NCBI GenBank assembly: GCA_900696535.1
Contig: CAADGM010000108.1
Span: forward strand, 1 to 44,390
Direction of reading: 5' to 3'
DNA from: an uncultured Planctomycetota bacterium
Lineage (GTDB): Bacteria > Planctomycetota > Phycisphaerae > UBA1845 > Fen-1342
Length of the DNA stretch: 44,390 nucleotides
Shown: piece by piece, positions 1-8,090 of the stretch
Layout: every line of letters starts with the position of its first letter
How positions within the stretch are numbered: position 1 is the stretch's first letter
Notes under the pieces: model-generated
Told to the model about the DNA's origin: nothing
Databases searched by the model: none
What the model saw: the letters and a program-made list of their open reading frames with translations, nothing else
Program-made: the position numbers and the translations under genes

Positions 1-492
1 ATCCAGCGCTGCACCTGGTGGACCGACGAGCACGGCCAGGTTTGGATCGCCATGCAGCACGAACGGGCCGTCGCGCTCGCGGGCGAAAAGCTCGTCTTCA
101 GGCTCTCGCTCGTGCTCGACGCCCTGCCGGCCGGCCGGGCGAAGAACTACCTCGTCTCCAGGCGGGAGCTCCGCGCCTTCGCCCGCTTTGGCCCGGCTCA
201 GGCGCGTTACACCTCACTCGCCGGCATCGTGGCGCTGTACCGGGAGGACGGCGACCGCCTGCGCGGCTCGCTGCGTCTCGACGTGGCCCAGCAAGCCCAG
301 CAACTGCTGGGTGGCTGGACCCGTGAGCAGCGGCACCTCATGCTCGGTACGTTCATCGCCGTCCCCGACGACGGCTGGGGCCGCACCCTCGCCGCCGAGA
401 CCGAGGCCCTCGGTTGGCATCGCGATCCTCCGCCCGCCGCGACGCAACCCGCCGCGGATGGCCGGGCGCAGCGCGACTCGTCGGTGAACTGA
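1..492 (+). CDS. C-terminal part of an unrecognised protein
   Basis: The frame is open from base 1 to the stop at 490-492, so the gene begins before the window; the ATG at 52 is only an internal methionine, since codons 1-17 before it read on without a stop. About 163 residues are visible. The sequence is rich in Ala, Arg and Leu, has no membrane segment, and ends in a Pro/Ala/Gln tail after residue 140. A segment near GEKLVFRLSLVLD looks like beta-strand followed by helix. I recognise no family. The next gene (stop at 511) converges on it with an 18-nt gap, so this is the end of its transcription unit. Codon use (G/C third positions) matches the neighbours. Confidence 0.6.
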   Translation: MQRCTWWTDEHGQVWIAMQHERAVALAGEKLVFRLSLVLDALPAGRAKNYLVSRRELRAFARFGPAQARYTSLAGIVALYREDGDRLRGSLRLDVAQQAQQLLGGWTREQRHLMLGTFIAVPDDGWGRTLAAETEALGWHRDPPPAATQPAADGRAQRDSSVN

Positions 493-510
493 CTCGGGGA
501 AGGTCGAGCG

Positions 511-1326
511 TCAGTCTTCGATCGCCCCTGGCGGGGCCGGGCTGGGGTCCGGGATGTTGATCCGCTCGATCGATGCAGCCCGTCCGGTCGCGGGGTCGCA
601 TTCGAGAATGACACCGCAGACCCGCGCGTCATCCGTGGCGACGTTGTAGGGCTGGGGCACGCCGGTCACGAGCGACTGCACGACCGCGTGCTTGTCGCGG
701 CCGAGCACCGAATCGTACGGCCCGGTCATGCCGAGGTCGGTGATGTACGCCGTCCCGCCCGGTAGGACGTGCTCGTCCGCGGTCTGGAGGTGGGTGTGGG
801 TGCCGACTACGGCCGTGACGCGCCCATCGAGGTACCAGCCCATCGCCACTTTCTCGCTGGTGGTCTCGGCATGGGCGTCGACGACGATCACGCTGGCGGC
901 GGCGGGAAGGTTGGTCAGGATGCGATCGGCGGCGTGGAAAGGGCAATCCGCCCGCACGTTCATGAACGTCCGCCCCAGGACCGTGAACACGGCCACGAAC
1001 ACGCCGTTGCGGGCCTGCTGCACCGCGACTTCGTGCCCCGTCGCCTCCGGCGCCAGGTTCGCCGGCCGGACAACCCGGTCGGTTGATTCCAGCAGCGTGA
1101 GGGTCTCGCGCCGACGATACACGTGGTCGCCCATCGTGCAGACGTCGACGCCGTAGTGCCGAAGCTTCTGAAACTGCTGCGGTGTCAGGCCACTGCCGGC
1201 GGCGACGTTCTCGGCGTTGGCAATGACGAAGTCGATGCCACGGTCGCGGACGAGTTGTGGGACGATCTGCGAGCAGGCGTGCTTGCCCGGCCGCCCGACG
1301 ATGTCCCCGATGATCAGCAGGCGCAT
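511..1326 (-). CDS. YmdB/TIGR00282-family metallophosphoesterase
   Basis: 271 residues, the usual length of the YmdB/DR1281 family of dinuclear-metal phosphodiesterases, reported to act on cyclic nucleotides. The family motifs are in order: GDIVG at residues 7-11 (metal-binding Asp8), NAEN at 37-40, GDHVYR at 66-71, DAHAETTSEK near 150-160, GTHTHLQTAD near 175-185 and ITDLGMTGPYDS near 195-207. The motif that in most members reads GNH has Asp67 in place of the metal-ligand Asn; from memory this variant also occurs in other bacteria, so activity is probably kept. No signal peptide: cytoplasmic. It faces the nuclease-like gene at 1431 on the same strand with a 104-nt gap, so co-transcription is possible but not shown. 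The family assignment is very likely right; the physiological substrate is unknown. Confidence 0.93.
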   Translation of the reverse strand: MRLLIIGDIVGRPGKHACSQIVPQLVRDRGIDFVIANAENVAAGSGLTPQQFQKLRHYGVDVCTMGDHVYRRRETLTLLESTDRVVRPANLAPEATGHEVAVQQARNGVFVAVFTVLGRTFMNVRADCPFHAADRILTNLPAAASVIVVDAHAETTSEKVAMGWYLDGRVTAVVGTHTHLQTADEHVLPGGTAYITDLGMTGPYDSVLGRDKHAVVQSLVTGVPQPYNVATDDARVCGVILECDPATGRAASIERINIPDPSPAPPGAIED

Positions 1327-1430
1327 GGGCGCGCTTTCTAGGGCGGGCCGCGCGACCGGCTGTCACGGGCGAGCCACGGTCGAGTATAGCGGGCGGTCCG
1401 GGCGAACGCCCGGCCGAACGGGCCGGGGCC

Positions 1431-2216
1431 TCACTCGGGCGGCTTGCAGCGCGAGCAGGGCTTCAGGCCGCGCGACTTGGCTTCCTCGAGCGTGATGGGG
1501 GTCGCCCCCGACCGGGCATGCTGGCAGTCCGCCAGGTGATCGCGCGTGCCGGCCCGGGTCACATAGACGACCGGCTGCGACTCCGCGGCGCGTCGCGGCG
1601 CCGGCAATACCTGCGGCGAGGACGGCGCGGCCTCCGCGGGCCGCGTGCTCGGGACGGTGCCGGGCTCGCCCCAGACGCCCTTGCGGGCCTGGCGCGCGTG
1701 CCGCTCGTACGCCCGGAATAGGTCGACTTGCGCGAACGGTTCGGGTGCCGAGAGCCGGCCGTAGCCCTGGCGGAGCAGCTCCAGGTTGACGAGGAGCCCA
1801 TCCGGAGCGCGGTAGACGTATGCCCAGTAGCGGTCCTCGCGGTCCCTGAGCGGCCAGTCGCTCTCATACTCAAGGAAGACAGACTCGCCGCCCAGCAGCC
1901 GCTCGAGGAACGGCCGGGCTCCATCCTCGTCCGAACCCGCCTTGGGTACGAAGACTCCGATCAGCCGGACGCGGCGTTCGTCTCCCTCGGTGCGCACGCG
2001 GATGATCGTGCCCGCTTCGACCGCCAGGACGGGGCACGCTTCGAAGCGCGAGAAGTCGCGGGGTGGTGCGGCCGGCAGCGTCGCCGTAGCGGGCGCATCG
2101 GAGTGGAGCGCCAGCGCCGCACAAGCCGCCAGGATTGTGGCCACCGCGGCCAGCCGCCGCCGGAGGTACCCGGCGCGCCCTGCTCCCCTCGTGTGCCCGT
2201 CACTCGTAGCTTGCAT
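1431..2216 (-). CDS. Secreted thermonuclease-fold (SNase-like) protein with C-terminal zinc-type motif
   Basis: 261 residues. Residues 18-36 form a hydrophobic segment after a basic N-terminus, so the protein is exported or anchored. Residues about 60-165 fit the staphylococcal nuclease (TNase) fold: RVRLIGVFVPK, then FLERLLGGESVFLEYE, DRYWAYVYRAPDG and LVNLELLRQGYGRL. The catalytic DTPE box of active nucleases reads VFVPK here, so the general-base Glu appears replaced by Lys, and the YGR segment is shortened; cleavage activity is therefore doubtful. After a Pro/Ala linker the last 45 residues carry CQH and CSRC within the pattern VYVTRAGTRDHLADCQH...GLKPCSRC, a Cys/His motif often attached to secreted TNase proteins and similar to a small zinc or Ada-like module. 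Role unknown; possibly binding of nucleic acid at the cell surface. Confidence 0.82.
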   Translation of the reverse strand: MQATSDGHTRGAGRAGYLRRRLAAVATILAACAALALHSDAPATATLPAAPPRDFSRFEACPVLAVEAGTIIRVRTEGDERRVRLIGVFVPKAGSDEDGARPFLERLLGGESVFLEYESDWPLRDREDRYWAYVYRAPDGLLVNLELLRQGYGRLSAPEPFAQVDLFRAYERHARQARKGVWGEPGTVPSTRPAEAAPSSPQVLPAPRRAAESQPVVYVTRAGTRDHLADCQHARSGATPITLEEAKSRGLKPCSRCKPPE

Positions 2217-2258
2217 GGGCCATCGTCGCCCGGCCCCGCCGCGGTCGGTCGGGCGGAC

Positions 2259-3236
2259 CTACCAGGAGTACGCTTCCGGCGCCGGACCGCCCGGGCCGGG
2301 GAAGATCGCATCGAGCTTCTTGACCACGTCGTCAGACAGCTTCAGCTCGAGCGTGCGCATCGCGCCGTTGAGTTGCTCCATCGTCCGGGGGCCGATGATC
2401 GGCGCCGTGACCGCCGGATGACGCAGCGTCCACGCCACGGCCACGTCGGCCGGTTTCTCGCCCAGCTCGGCGCAGAGCTCTTCGAACTTCTCGATCTGCG
2501 GCAGGAACTGGGCCAGGTTCTTCTGGACCCAGTCCTTCGACCGGCGGCCTTCCTTGGCGCCCCTGGCTCCGCCCGCGAGCTTGCCGCCGGCCAGTGGGCT
2601 CCACGGAATGACACCCACGCCGTAGGCCTGGCACGCCGGCAGCACCTCGAGCTCGATCATCCGGTCCAGCAGGCTGTACTTGCTCTGCTCGCTGACCAGG
2701 CCGAGGAAGTTGCGGCGGCGGGCGGCCTCATTGGCCTGGACGATGTGCCAAGCGGCGAAGTTCGACGATCCGACGTAGAGCACCTTGCCCTGTCGGACGA
2801 GCGTCTCCATCGCCTCCCAGATCTCGTCCCAGGGCGCGTTGCGATCGACGTGGTGCATTTGGTACAGGTCGATGTAGTCGGTCTGAAGGCGGCGGAGGCT
2901 GCCCTCGCAGGCGCGGCGGATCCACAGCGCGGACAGGCGACCAGTGTTCGGCCAGTCGCCCATCTCACCGTAAAGCTTGGTGGCGATGACAGTCTTCTCG
3001 CGTCGCCCGCCGCCCTGCGCCCACCAGCGGCCGATGATCTGCTCGGTGATGCCCTCGCCCTTCTTCCAGCCGTAGACGTCGGCGGTGTCGAAGAAGTTGA
3101 TGCCCAGCTCGAGGGCGCGGTCCATGATCTTGAAGCTGTCTGGCTCGGTCGTCTCCGGGCCGAAGTTCATGGTGCCCAGGCACAGGCGGCTGACCCTCAG
3201 TCCCGTGCGGCCGAGTTGCAGGTAGTGCACGTTCAT
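2259..3236 (-). CDS. Aldo/keto reductase
   Basis: 325 residues with the start at 3236, chosen because MNVHYLQLGRTGLRVSRL is the standard aldo/keto reductase N-terminus and GAGGAA lies just upstream; the open frame continues 38 codons further but that part has no family resemblance. Family marks: LGRTGLRVS at 7-15, LGTMNFG near 19-25, GINFFDTADVYG with catalytic Asp and Tyr near 46-57, TKLYGE (catalytic Lys) near 80, YIDLYQMHHVD near 115-125, GSSNFAAW near 150 and PIIGPRTMEQL near the end. The enzyme should use NADPH to reduce aldehydes or ketones; the substrate cannot be told. It is most like the YajO/Tas-type group with the HHVD motif. It is divergent to the glycosyltransferase at 3471 across a 234-nt gap. 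Confidence 0.95.
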   Translation of the reverse strand: MNVHYLQLGRTGLRVSRLCLGTMNFGPETTEPDSFKIMDRALELGINFFDTADVYGWKKGEGITEQIIGRWWAQGGGRREKTVIATKLYGEMGDWPNTGRLSALWIRRACEGSLRRLQTDYIDLYQMHHVDRNAPWDEIWEAMETLVRQGKVLYVGSSNFAAWHIVQANEAARRRNFLGLVSEQSKYSLLDRMIELEVLPACQAYGVGVIPWSPLAGGKLAGGARGAKEGRRSKDWVQKNLAQFLPQIEKFEELCAELGEKPADVAVAWTLRHPAVTAPIIGPRTMEQLNGAMRTLELKLSDDVVKKLDAIFPGPGGPAPEAYSW

Positions 3237-3470
3237 TTCCTCAAGGTTCGGACAGCAGCCAACGTCACTTGGGCGCCTTCTCGGCCCCACCACGCCGGCG
3301 TCGCCGTCGCGGGTGTTGAGTTCCACTCCATCCGCAGCGTCGAGGGGCACATGTTAGCGTCCTGGGCGCTGCGCCGGCAACGCACTCCTCATGCGCGCGG
3401 TCCGACGCGATCGCCAGCGGCATTGCGCCCGCTTAGCTCACGGTCGCCCCGGCACGTAGAATCGCGAACC

Positions 3471-5699
3471 GTGCAGTCGAATCCAGGATCGGCAGCCAGG
3501 AGTTCCGCGGCGGCGCGGCGCGCGCTGGTCGGCATTCTGCTCGTCGCGGCGGCGGTGCGCCTGGCGGCGCTATTCGAAGTCCGCGACATCGGGTTCTTTC
3601 GACAGCCCATGTCCGACGGCCGAGTCTACGTGGAGCGCGCCGGCCAGATCGTCGCCGGCGACTGGCTTGGTCCGGCCAGCTTCGTGCACGCACCGCTGTA
3701 CGCGTACTTCCTCGCGCTCGTCGGCGGCCCCGTCGGCGACTACGTCTACGCCCCGCGCGTCGCGCAGGTCGCCCTCGGCGTCGCGCTCGTCTACCTCGTA
3801 TTCGAGCTTGGCCGGCGATGGTTCAGCGCAGCCGCGGGGCTCGTCGCCGCGACCCTCGTTGCGCTCTACCCCCCGGCAATCTTCTTCGACCTGCTCATCC
3901 AGAAAGCGGGGCTTACGCTACTTCTCAGCGCGCTGGTGCTCCTCGCGGCGAGCTGGGCCGCTCGTGCGGAGCGGCCGCGGTGGACGCGCTGGGCCGCCGC
4001 GGGCGGGGCCTTGGGGCTATTGATACTCAACCGGCAAAACGCGCTCGTGTACCTGCCGCTCCTGATCGCCTGGGCGTGGGTCGCGACGCCCGCCTCGCGG
4101 CGACCGACGGCGCCCAGCGGGGCCGGGAGTGGGCGGGCGAGGTCGAGCCGCGCCGAGCGAAGCGGGGCACTGCCTTCGCCTCACGTGGCGCGGCTCGGCG
4201 CCGCCGCCGCACTTGTCGCAGCCTGCCTGCTTGTGCTCGCGCCGTGGGTCGTGCGGAACCGCGTGGTGCTCGGCGAGTGGGTGCTCACCACGCCGAACCT
4301 GGGTCAGAACTTCGCGATGGGCAACGCCCCCGCCGCGACCGGAACCTACTTGCCGCTGCGTCGCGGCGTCGGAACGGGTGAGATCGAGCAGGCCGCCTGG
4401 ACGCGCGAAGCCGAGCGTGCGCTCGGACGCAAGCTCTCGGCGGGCGAAGTGTCCGACTACTACTTGGCCCGGTCGTTGGAGTGGGTGCGCGCCAACCCGC
4501 TCGACTTCCTCGCGCTCACGGCGCGCAAACTCCTCCTGACGTGGGGCGCCTACGAGCTGCCGGATACCGAGGACTACTACCTCTACCTGGAGCATGCGCG
4601 CGTCCTGCGCTGGCTCGATCGCGTCTGGCACTTCGGCCTCCTCGCGCCGCTGGCCGCCGCCGGTGCGGTGCTGGCGGCCGGCCCATCGGGGCGGCTGTGG
4701 CCCCTCTACGCCTGGCTGGTGCTGACAACGCTGTCGGTCGCGCTGTTCGTCGTCTTCGCGCGCTACCGGTTGCCGCTGTTGCCGGCGCTGTTCCCCCTGG
4801 CGGGCGGCGCGCTGGTCGCACTGGCCGACGCGCTCCGGCGCAGGACGCCTGTCCCTGCCGGTCGGTGGGCCGCGGCGGTCGGTACCGCGGCGCTGGTCGC
4901 GGCGCTGTCGAATTGGCCGCTGCACGCGCCGCGCCAGCCGCGGGCGATGTCCTGCTGCAACCATGCCGTTGCCCTGGCCGACGCGGGGCGTGCCGGGGAA
5001 GCGCTGCGCGAGCTGCACCGCGCGCTGACGCTGAGCCCCGACCTCGTCGACGCCCACCTGACACTCGGAAGCGTCCTGCTCGAGCTGGGCAGGCATGAGG
5101 ACGCGCTCCGCGCGTACGCCCGCGCACGCGACGGCGACCCGAGCGACCCGGCCGCCTGGCGCGGCATCGGCGACGCGCTGGCCGGGCTCGGCCGCCTTGA
5201 TGAGGCCCTGTCCTGCTTCGGAAGGGCGGTCGGGCTGGACCCCACGGATCGTCGCTCACGAAACAGCCTCGCCGGCGCCCTGGGGCGACTGGGTCGGCTG
5301 GACGAGGCCCGCGAAGCGTTGCAGCGGCTGGTGGCCGACGAGCCCGACTTCGCCGAGGCCCACCTCAATCTGGGCAACGCGCTGCTGGCGCTGGGTCGCG
5401 TGGACGAAGCCGCGGCGGCGTACGACCGCGCACTCGCCATCCGCGCGGGCTACGTGGACGCGCTGTTCAACCGGGGGGTGCTGGAGTTGCAGCGCAGACG
5501 GCCGAGGGAGGCCGCGGAGTTCTTCCAGGCGCTTCTGGCGCGGCGACCCGAGCATGCCGAGGCCCAGCGGGCGCTCGTCGAAGCGCTCGTGTCGGACGGC
5601 CGCGCGCCGGAAGCACGGGAGCTGCTGGAAGCGTGGCTGCGGCGCTGGCCGGAGCGAGCGGACCTGCGCGCGCTGTGGGCGCGTTTTCCGAGTTCATGA
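3471..5699 (+). CDS. Membrane glycosyltransferase (PMT/GT39-like) fused to C-terminal TPR domain
   Basis: 742 residues from the GTG at 3471. The open frame runs back to 1728, but that part is antisense to two genes and lacks coding character; an ATG at 3351 is the alternative start. Residues about 15-480 contain roughly nine to eleven hydrophobic helices. The first loop after TM1 carries an acidic site (MSDGRVY), and the pattern matches dolichyl/polyprenyl-phosphate-sugar glycosyltransferases that glycosylate proteins or lipids from the outer face of the inner membrane. A long soluble stretch (about 270-370, PNLGQNFAMGNAPAATGTYL) lies between helices. Residues about 493-742 are a run of TPR units (DAHLTLGSVLLELGRHEDAL; EAHLNLGNALLALGRVDEAA), which usually hold partner proteins. 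Residues 225-243 lie in a loop encoded by an 11-bp inverted repeat (see the repeat entry). Acceptor unknown. Confidence 0.85.
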   Translation: MQSNPGSAARSSAAARRALVGILLVAAAVRLAALFEVRDIGFFRQPMSDGRVYVERAGQIVAGDWLGPASFVHAPLYAYFLALVGGPVGDYVYAPRVAQVALGVALVYLVFELGRRWFSAAAGLVAATLVALYPPAIFFDLLIQKAGLTLLLSALVLLAASWAARAERPRWTRWAAAGGALGLLILNRQNALVYLPLLIAWAWVATPASRRPTAPSGAGSGRARSSRAERSGALPSPHVARLGAAAALVAACLLVLAPWVVRNRVVLGEWVLTTPNLGQNFAMGNAPAATGTYLPLRRGVGTGEIEQAAWTREAERALGRKLSAGEVSDYYLARSLEWVRANPLDFLALTARKLLLTWGAYELPDTEDYYLYLEHARVLRWLDRVWHFGLLAPLAAAGAVLAAGPSGRLWPLYAWLVLTTLSVALFVVFARYRLPLLPALFPLAGGALVALADALRRRTPVPAGRWAAAVGTAALVAALSNWPLHAPRQPRAMSCCNHAVALADAGRAGEALRELHRALTLSPDLVDAHLTLGSVLLELGRHEDALRAYARARDGDPSDPAAWRGIGDALAGLGRLDEALSCFGRAVGLDPTDRRSRNSLAGALGRLGRLDEAREALQRLVADEPDFAEAHLNLGNALLALGRVDEAAAAYDRALAIRAGYVDALFNRGVLELQRRRPREAAEFFQALLARRPEHAEAQRALVEALVSDGRAPEARELLEAWLRRWPERADLRALWARFPSS
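4144..4197. repeat. 11-bp inverted repeat inside the glycosyltransferase gene
   Basis: CGAGCCGCGCC at 4144-4154 is repeated exactly in reverse complement at 4187-4197, 32 nt apart. The stretch around it (about 4105-4197) encodes a Ser/Gly/Arg-rich cytoplasmic or periplasmic loop between two hydrophobic helices, unlike the rest of the protein. It has the look of a miniature element inserted in frame. Only one copy was noticed in the window. Confidence 0.6.
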
Positions 5700-5749
5700 C
5701 GCGAGCAGGGCGCGATGCGCGCGGCTACCGCACCGCGGCTGCGGCGCCG

Positions 5750-5992
5750 CTAGGGCAGGAGGATTGGCTCGTCAATCGGGTCGGGAATGGTAACCGGGCG
5801 ATCCTGGGGAACGACGAACGGGGAGTCGTCGAGCGTGGGATCCTGAATCGTCGTGTCGTTCGGATCCTGCTCGACCGGGGACGGACGCGGAACTTGAGCT
5901 TGCGGGCATCCGCCGGCGAGCATGCCACAGGCCAATGGAAGAACCCCCGCGAGAACAACGGGCCGCGCGACTCTCATCCAGCGGGAACCCAT
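5750..5992 (-). CDS. Small lipoprotein of unknown function
   Basis: 80 residues. The N-terminus MGSRWMRVARPVVLAGVLPL followed by ACGMLAGGC is a typical lipoprotein signal peptide with lipobox LAGGC (Cys29). The mature part of about 50 residues is strongly acidic and Pro/Asp-rich (DPNDTTIQDPTLDDSP) and has no recognisable fold; such tails are usually disordered tethers. It lies between the convergent glycosyltransferase (end 5699) and the divergent DUF1015 gene (start 6187). The signal peptide is the main support for it being a real gene; the alternative start at residue 6 would also keep it. Confidence 0.6.
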   Translation of the reverse strand: MGSRWMRVARPVVLAGVLPLACGMLAGGCPQAQVPRPSPVEQDPNDTTIQDPTLDDSPFVVPQDRPVTIPDPIDEPILLP

Positions 5993-6186
5993 CCGCGAAG
6001 TCTCCTGGCGGCGGCGCCCGGCGCGCCAGAGCGCGCGTCGAATCTCGCCGCGGCACGCATGTCCACTCGCATGCTAGGGGGGCCCGTGTGTCGCGTCAAT
6101 TCGGGGCCGCGGCGGCGGCGCCCGGGGCAGCGTTTCGGGCTAGACTACGGGGTGCAAGGGTGCACTGGAGCCCCGGGAGCTGGTGT

Positions 6187-7479
6187 ATGAGCATTGTCCG
6201 TCCGCTGCCCGCGATCCGCTATAGAACTGACGAGGGTCACGTCGATCTGTCCACCCGGCTGGCCCCCCCGTACGACGTGCTGGACGCGGAGGGCAAACGC
6301 CGACTCCTGGAGCGCGACCCGGACAACTTCGTGAAGATCGACCTGCCGGTGGTGCCGGCCAAGGCGGCGGGGCCGCCCGAGGTCTACGCCGCCTGTCGGG
6401 ACCAGTTGCAGCGCTGGCTGCGCGACGGGGTGATGGTCCGCGACACCCAGCCTGCATTCTACGTCTACCACCAGCGATTCACGCACGGCGGCCGGGAGTA
6501 CACCCGCAAGAAGTTCTTCGCCCGGCTGCGGCTCGAGCCATTCGGCTCCGGCAGCGTGTTCCCGCATGAGCGCACGTTCGGCGGTCCGAAGGAAGACCGG
6601 CTCGCGCTGACGCAGGCGACGCGGGCGAACCTGAGCCCGATCTTCGGGCTCTACGAGGACGCCCGCAACGAGGTGAGCAGCCTGCTGGAGGCCGGCCTTC
6701 CCGAGCGGCCGCTGGCACGCGGCAGCATGGATGGCGTCGAGAGCCTGCTCTGGAGCGTGACCGACGCGCGCCGGGTGGAGGCCGTCGCCGAGCTGCTTCG
6801 GCCGCGCTCGATCTACATTGCCGACGGGCACCATCGCTACGGAACGGGGCTGATGTATCGCGACTGGCTGGTCAAGACGAGCGGGCCGCTGCCCGACGAG
6901 CATCCGGCCAATTACGTGCTGGCCGTGCTGTGCGCGATGGAGGACCCGGGACTGCTGATCCTGCCCACGCATCGCGTGCTGCCGGGCGTCCGGATTCCGC
7001 CGGCCGAGTTCACGACGGCTGGCCAGATCGAGGCCGCACCCCTCTCGGCGCCGCGCGACCCGGAGTCGGTCGTCGCGGCGCTGGCGGGTTACGGTCCGCA
7101 GGCGATCGCCTGGTTCGACGGGACCTCTGGCGAGTATTGCGTGCTTCGCCCGCGCGCTGCGGACCTGCTCGACCCGATTGCCACGGACCATAGCCCGGCC
7201 TGGCGGCGGCTCGCGCTGGCCTTCCTGCACGCGTTCGTGCTCGATTGCATCGTGCGGCCGAAGGTGCTCCGCGGTGACGAGGCGACGATCCACTACATCA
7301 AGACGGCGTCCGAGGCCGTTGACGAGGCCCGCCAGACGGCCGGGGCCGCGTTTCTGCTGCAACCGACCACGATGGAAGAACTTCGCGCCGTGTGCAGCGC
7401 TGGCGACCTGATGCCCCAGAAGAGCACGTTCTTCTGGCCCAAGCTGGCCAGCGGACTGGTGATCAACCCGCTCGAGTAG
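6187..7479 (+). CDS. DUF1015 family protein
   Basis: 430 residues from the ATG at 6187, chosen because MSIVRPLPAIRY is the usual DUF1015 N-terminus and GGGAG lies a few bases upstream; the longer frame back to 5935 overlaps the lipoprotein gene and looks like shadow. Family marks: LAPPYDVL near residue 30, DNFVKIDLP near 48, FYVYHQRFTHGGREYTRK near 93-110, HERTFGGPKEDRL near 130-143, IYIADGHHRYGT near 215-227, and PKSTFFWPKLASGLVINPL at the C-terminus. The GHHRY segment and the ParB-like appearance of this widespread family suggest a nucleotide-binding or kinase-related role; the biochemical function is not settled. Cytoplasmic. It precedes the cobalamin adenosyltransferase by only 9 nt, so the two are probably co-transcribed. 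Confidence 0.93.
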   Translation: MSIVRPLPAIRYRTDEGHVDLSTRLAPPYDVLDAEGKRRLLERDPDNFVKIDLPVVPAKAAGPPEVYAACRDQLQRWLRDGVMVRDTQPAFYVYHQRFTHGGREYTRKKFFARLRLEPFGSGSVFPHERTFGGPKEDRLALTQATRANLSPIFGLYEDARNEVSSLLEAGLPERPLARGSMDGVESLLWSVTDARRVEAVAELLRPRSIYIADGHHRYGTGLMYRDWLVKTSGPLPDEHPANYVLAVLCAMEDPGLLILPTHRVLPGVRIPPAEFTTAGQIEAAPLSAPRDPESVVAALAGYGPQAIAWFDGTSGEYCVLRPRAADLLDPIATDHSPAWRRLALAFLHAFVLDCIVRPKVLRGDEATIHYIKTASEAVDEARQTAGAAFLLQPTTMEELRAVCSAGDLMPQKSTFFWPKLASGLVINPLE

Positions 7480-7488
7480 CGAGGCCCC

Positions 7489-8052
7489 ATGCCCCGGATC
7501 ACGAAGGTCTACACCCGCACCGGCGACGACGGCACCACCGGCCTGGGCAGCGGCCAGCGCGTCCCCAAGACGAGCCTCCGCATCCAGGCGTACGGGACCG
7601 TCGACGAGGTCAACAGCCACGTCGGGGTGGCGCTCGTGTCGCGGCCCGCGACCGCGCTGGTCGAGCCGCTGCGGCGCATCCAGAACGAGCTGTTTCACCT
7701 GGGCGCGGACTTGTGCGTGCCCGAGAGCGACAAGGCCCGCTGGCCTATGCCGCGCGTCGAGGAGCGGCACGTGCTGGCCCTCGAGCGGCTGATGGACGAG
7801 CTCAGTGAGCCGCTCGAGCCACTGACGAACTTCGTGCTGCCGGGCGGCACGCCGGCCGCCGCGGCCCTGCACGTGGCCCGCTGCGTGTGCCGACGGGCCG
7901 AGCGTGAGGTGATCGCGCTGCGTGACCAGGAGCCGGTGAGCGCGTGGGTTGTGCCGTACCTGAACCGCCTGTCGGACGCGCTGTTCGTGATGGCCCGCTT
8001 CGACAATCGGCAGGGCGGCGTGGCCGAGCCGGTGTGGGACAGCCGCGCGTAG
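7489..8052 (+). CDS. pduO: ATP:cob(I)alamin adenosyltransferase, PduO type
   Basis: 187 residues, the normal PduO/MMAB length. It transfers adenosyl from ATP to cob(I)alamin to form adenosylcobalamin, the cofactor of radical mutases and diol dehydratases. Motifs: YTRTGDDGTTGLGSG at residues 7-21 (ATP site), YGTVDEVNSHVG near 36-47, LPGGTPAAAALHVARCVCR near 118-136 with the RRAERE helix near 137, then PYLNRLSDALFVMAR near 155-169. All conserved positions are present. No export signal. The 9-nt gap after the DUF1015 gene and 38-nt gap before the GTG of the next gene suggest one transcript. No cobalamin-dependent enzyme is in this window, so its client lies elsewhere. Confidence 0.95.
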   Translation: MPRITKVYTRTGDDGTTGLGSGQRVPKTSLRIQAYGTVDEVNSHVGVALVSRPATALVEPLRRIQNELFHLGADLCVPESDKARWPMPRVEERHVLALERLMDELSEPLEPLTNFVLPGGTPAAAALHVARCVCRRAEREVIALRDQEPVSAWVVPYLNRLSDALFVMARFDNRQGGVAEPVWDSRA

Positions 8053-8090
8053 GAGTCCGCCGCCAGTAACCAGACGCCGAGGAACCGCCT

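Noticed and set aside
1728..3470. N-terminal extension of the membrane glycosyltransferase frame
   Set aside because: It runs antisense to the SNase-like and aldo/keto reductase genes and lacks membrane or family character; the GTG at 3471 directly precedes TM1.
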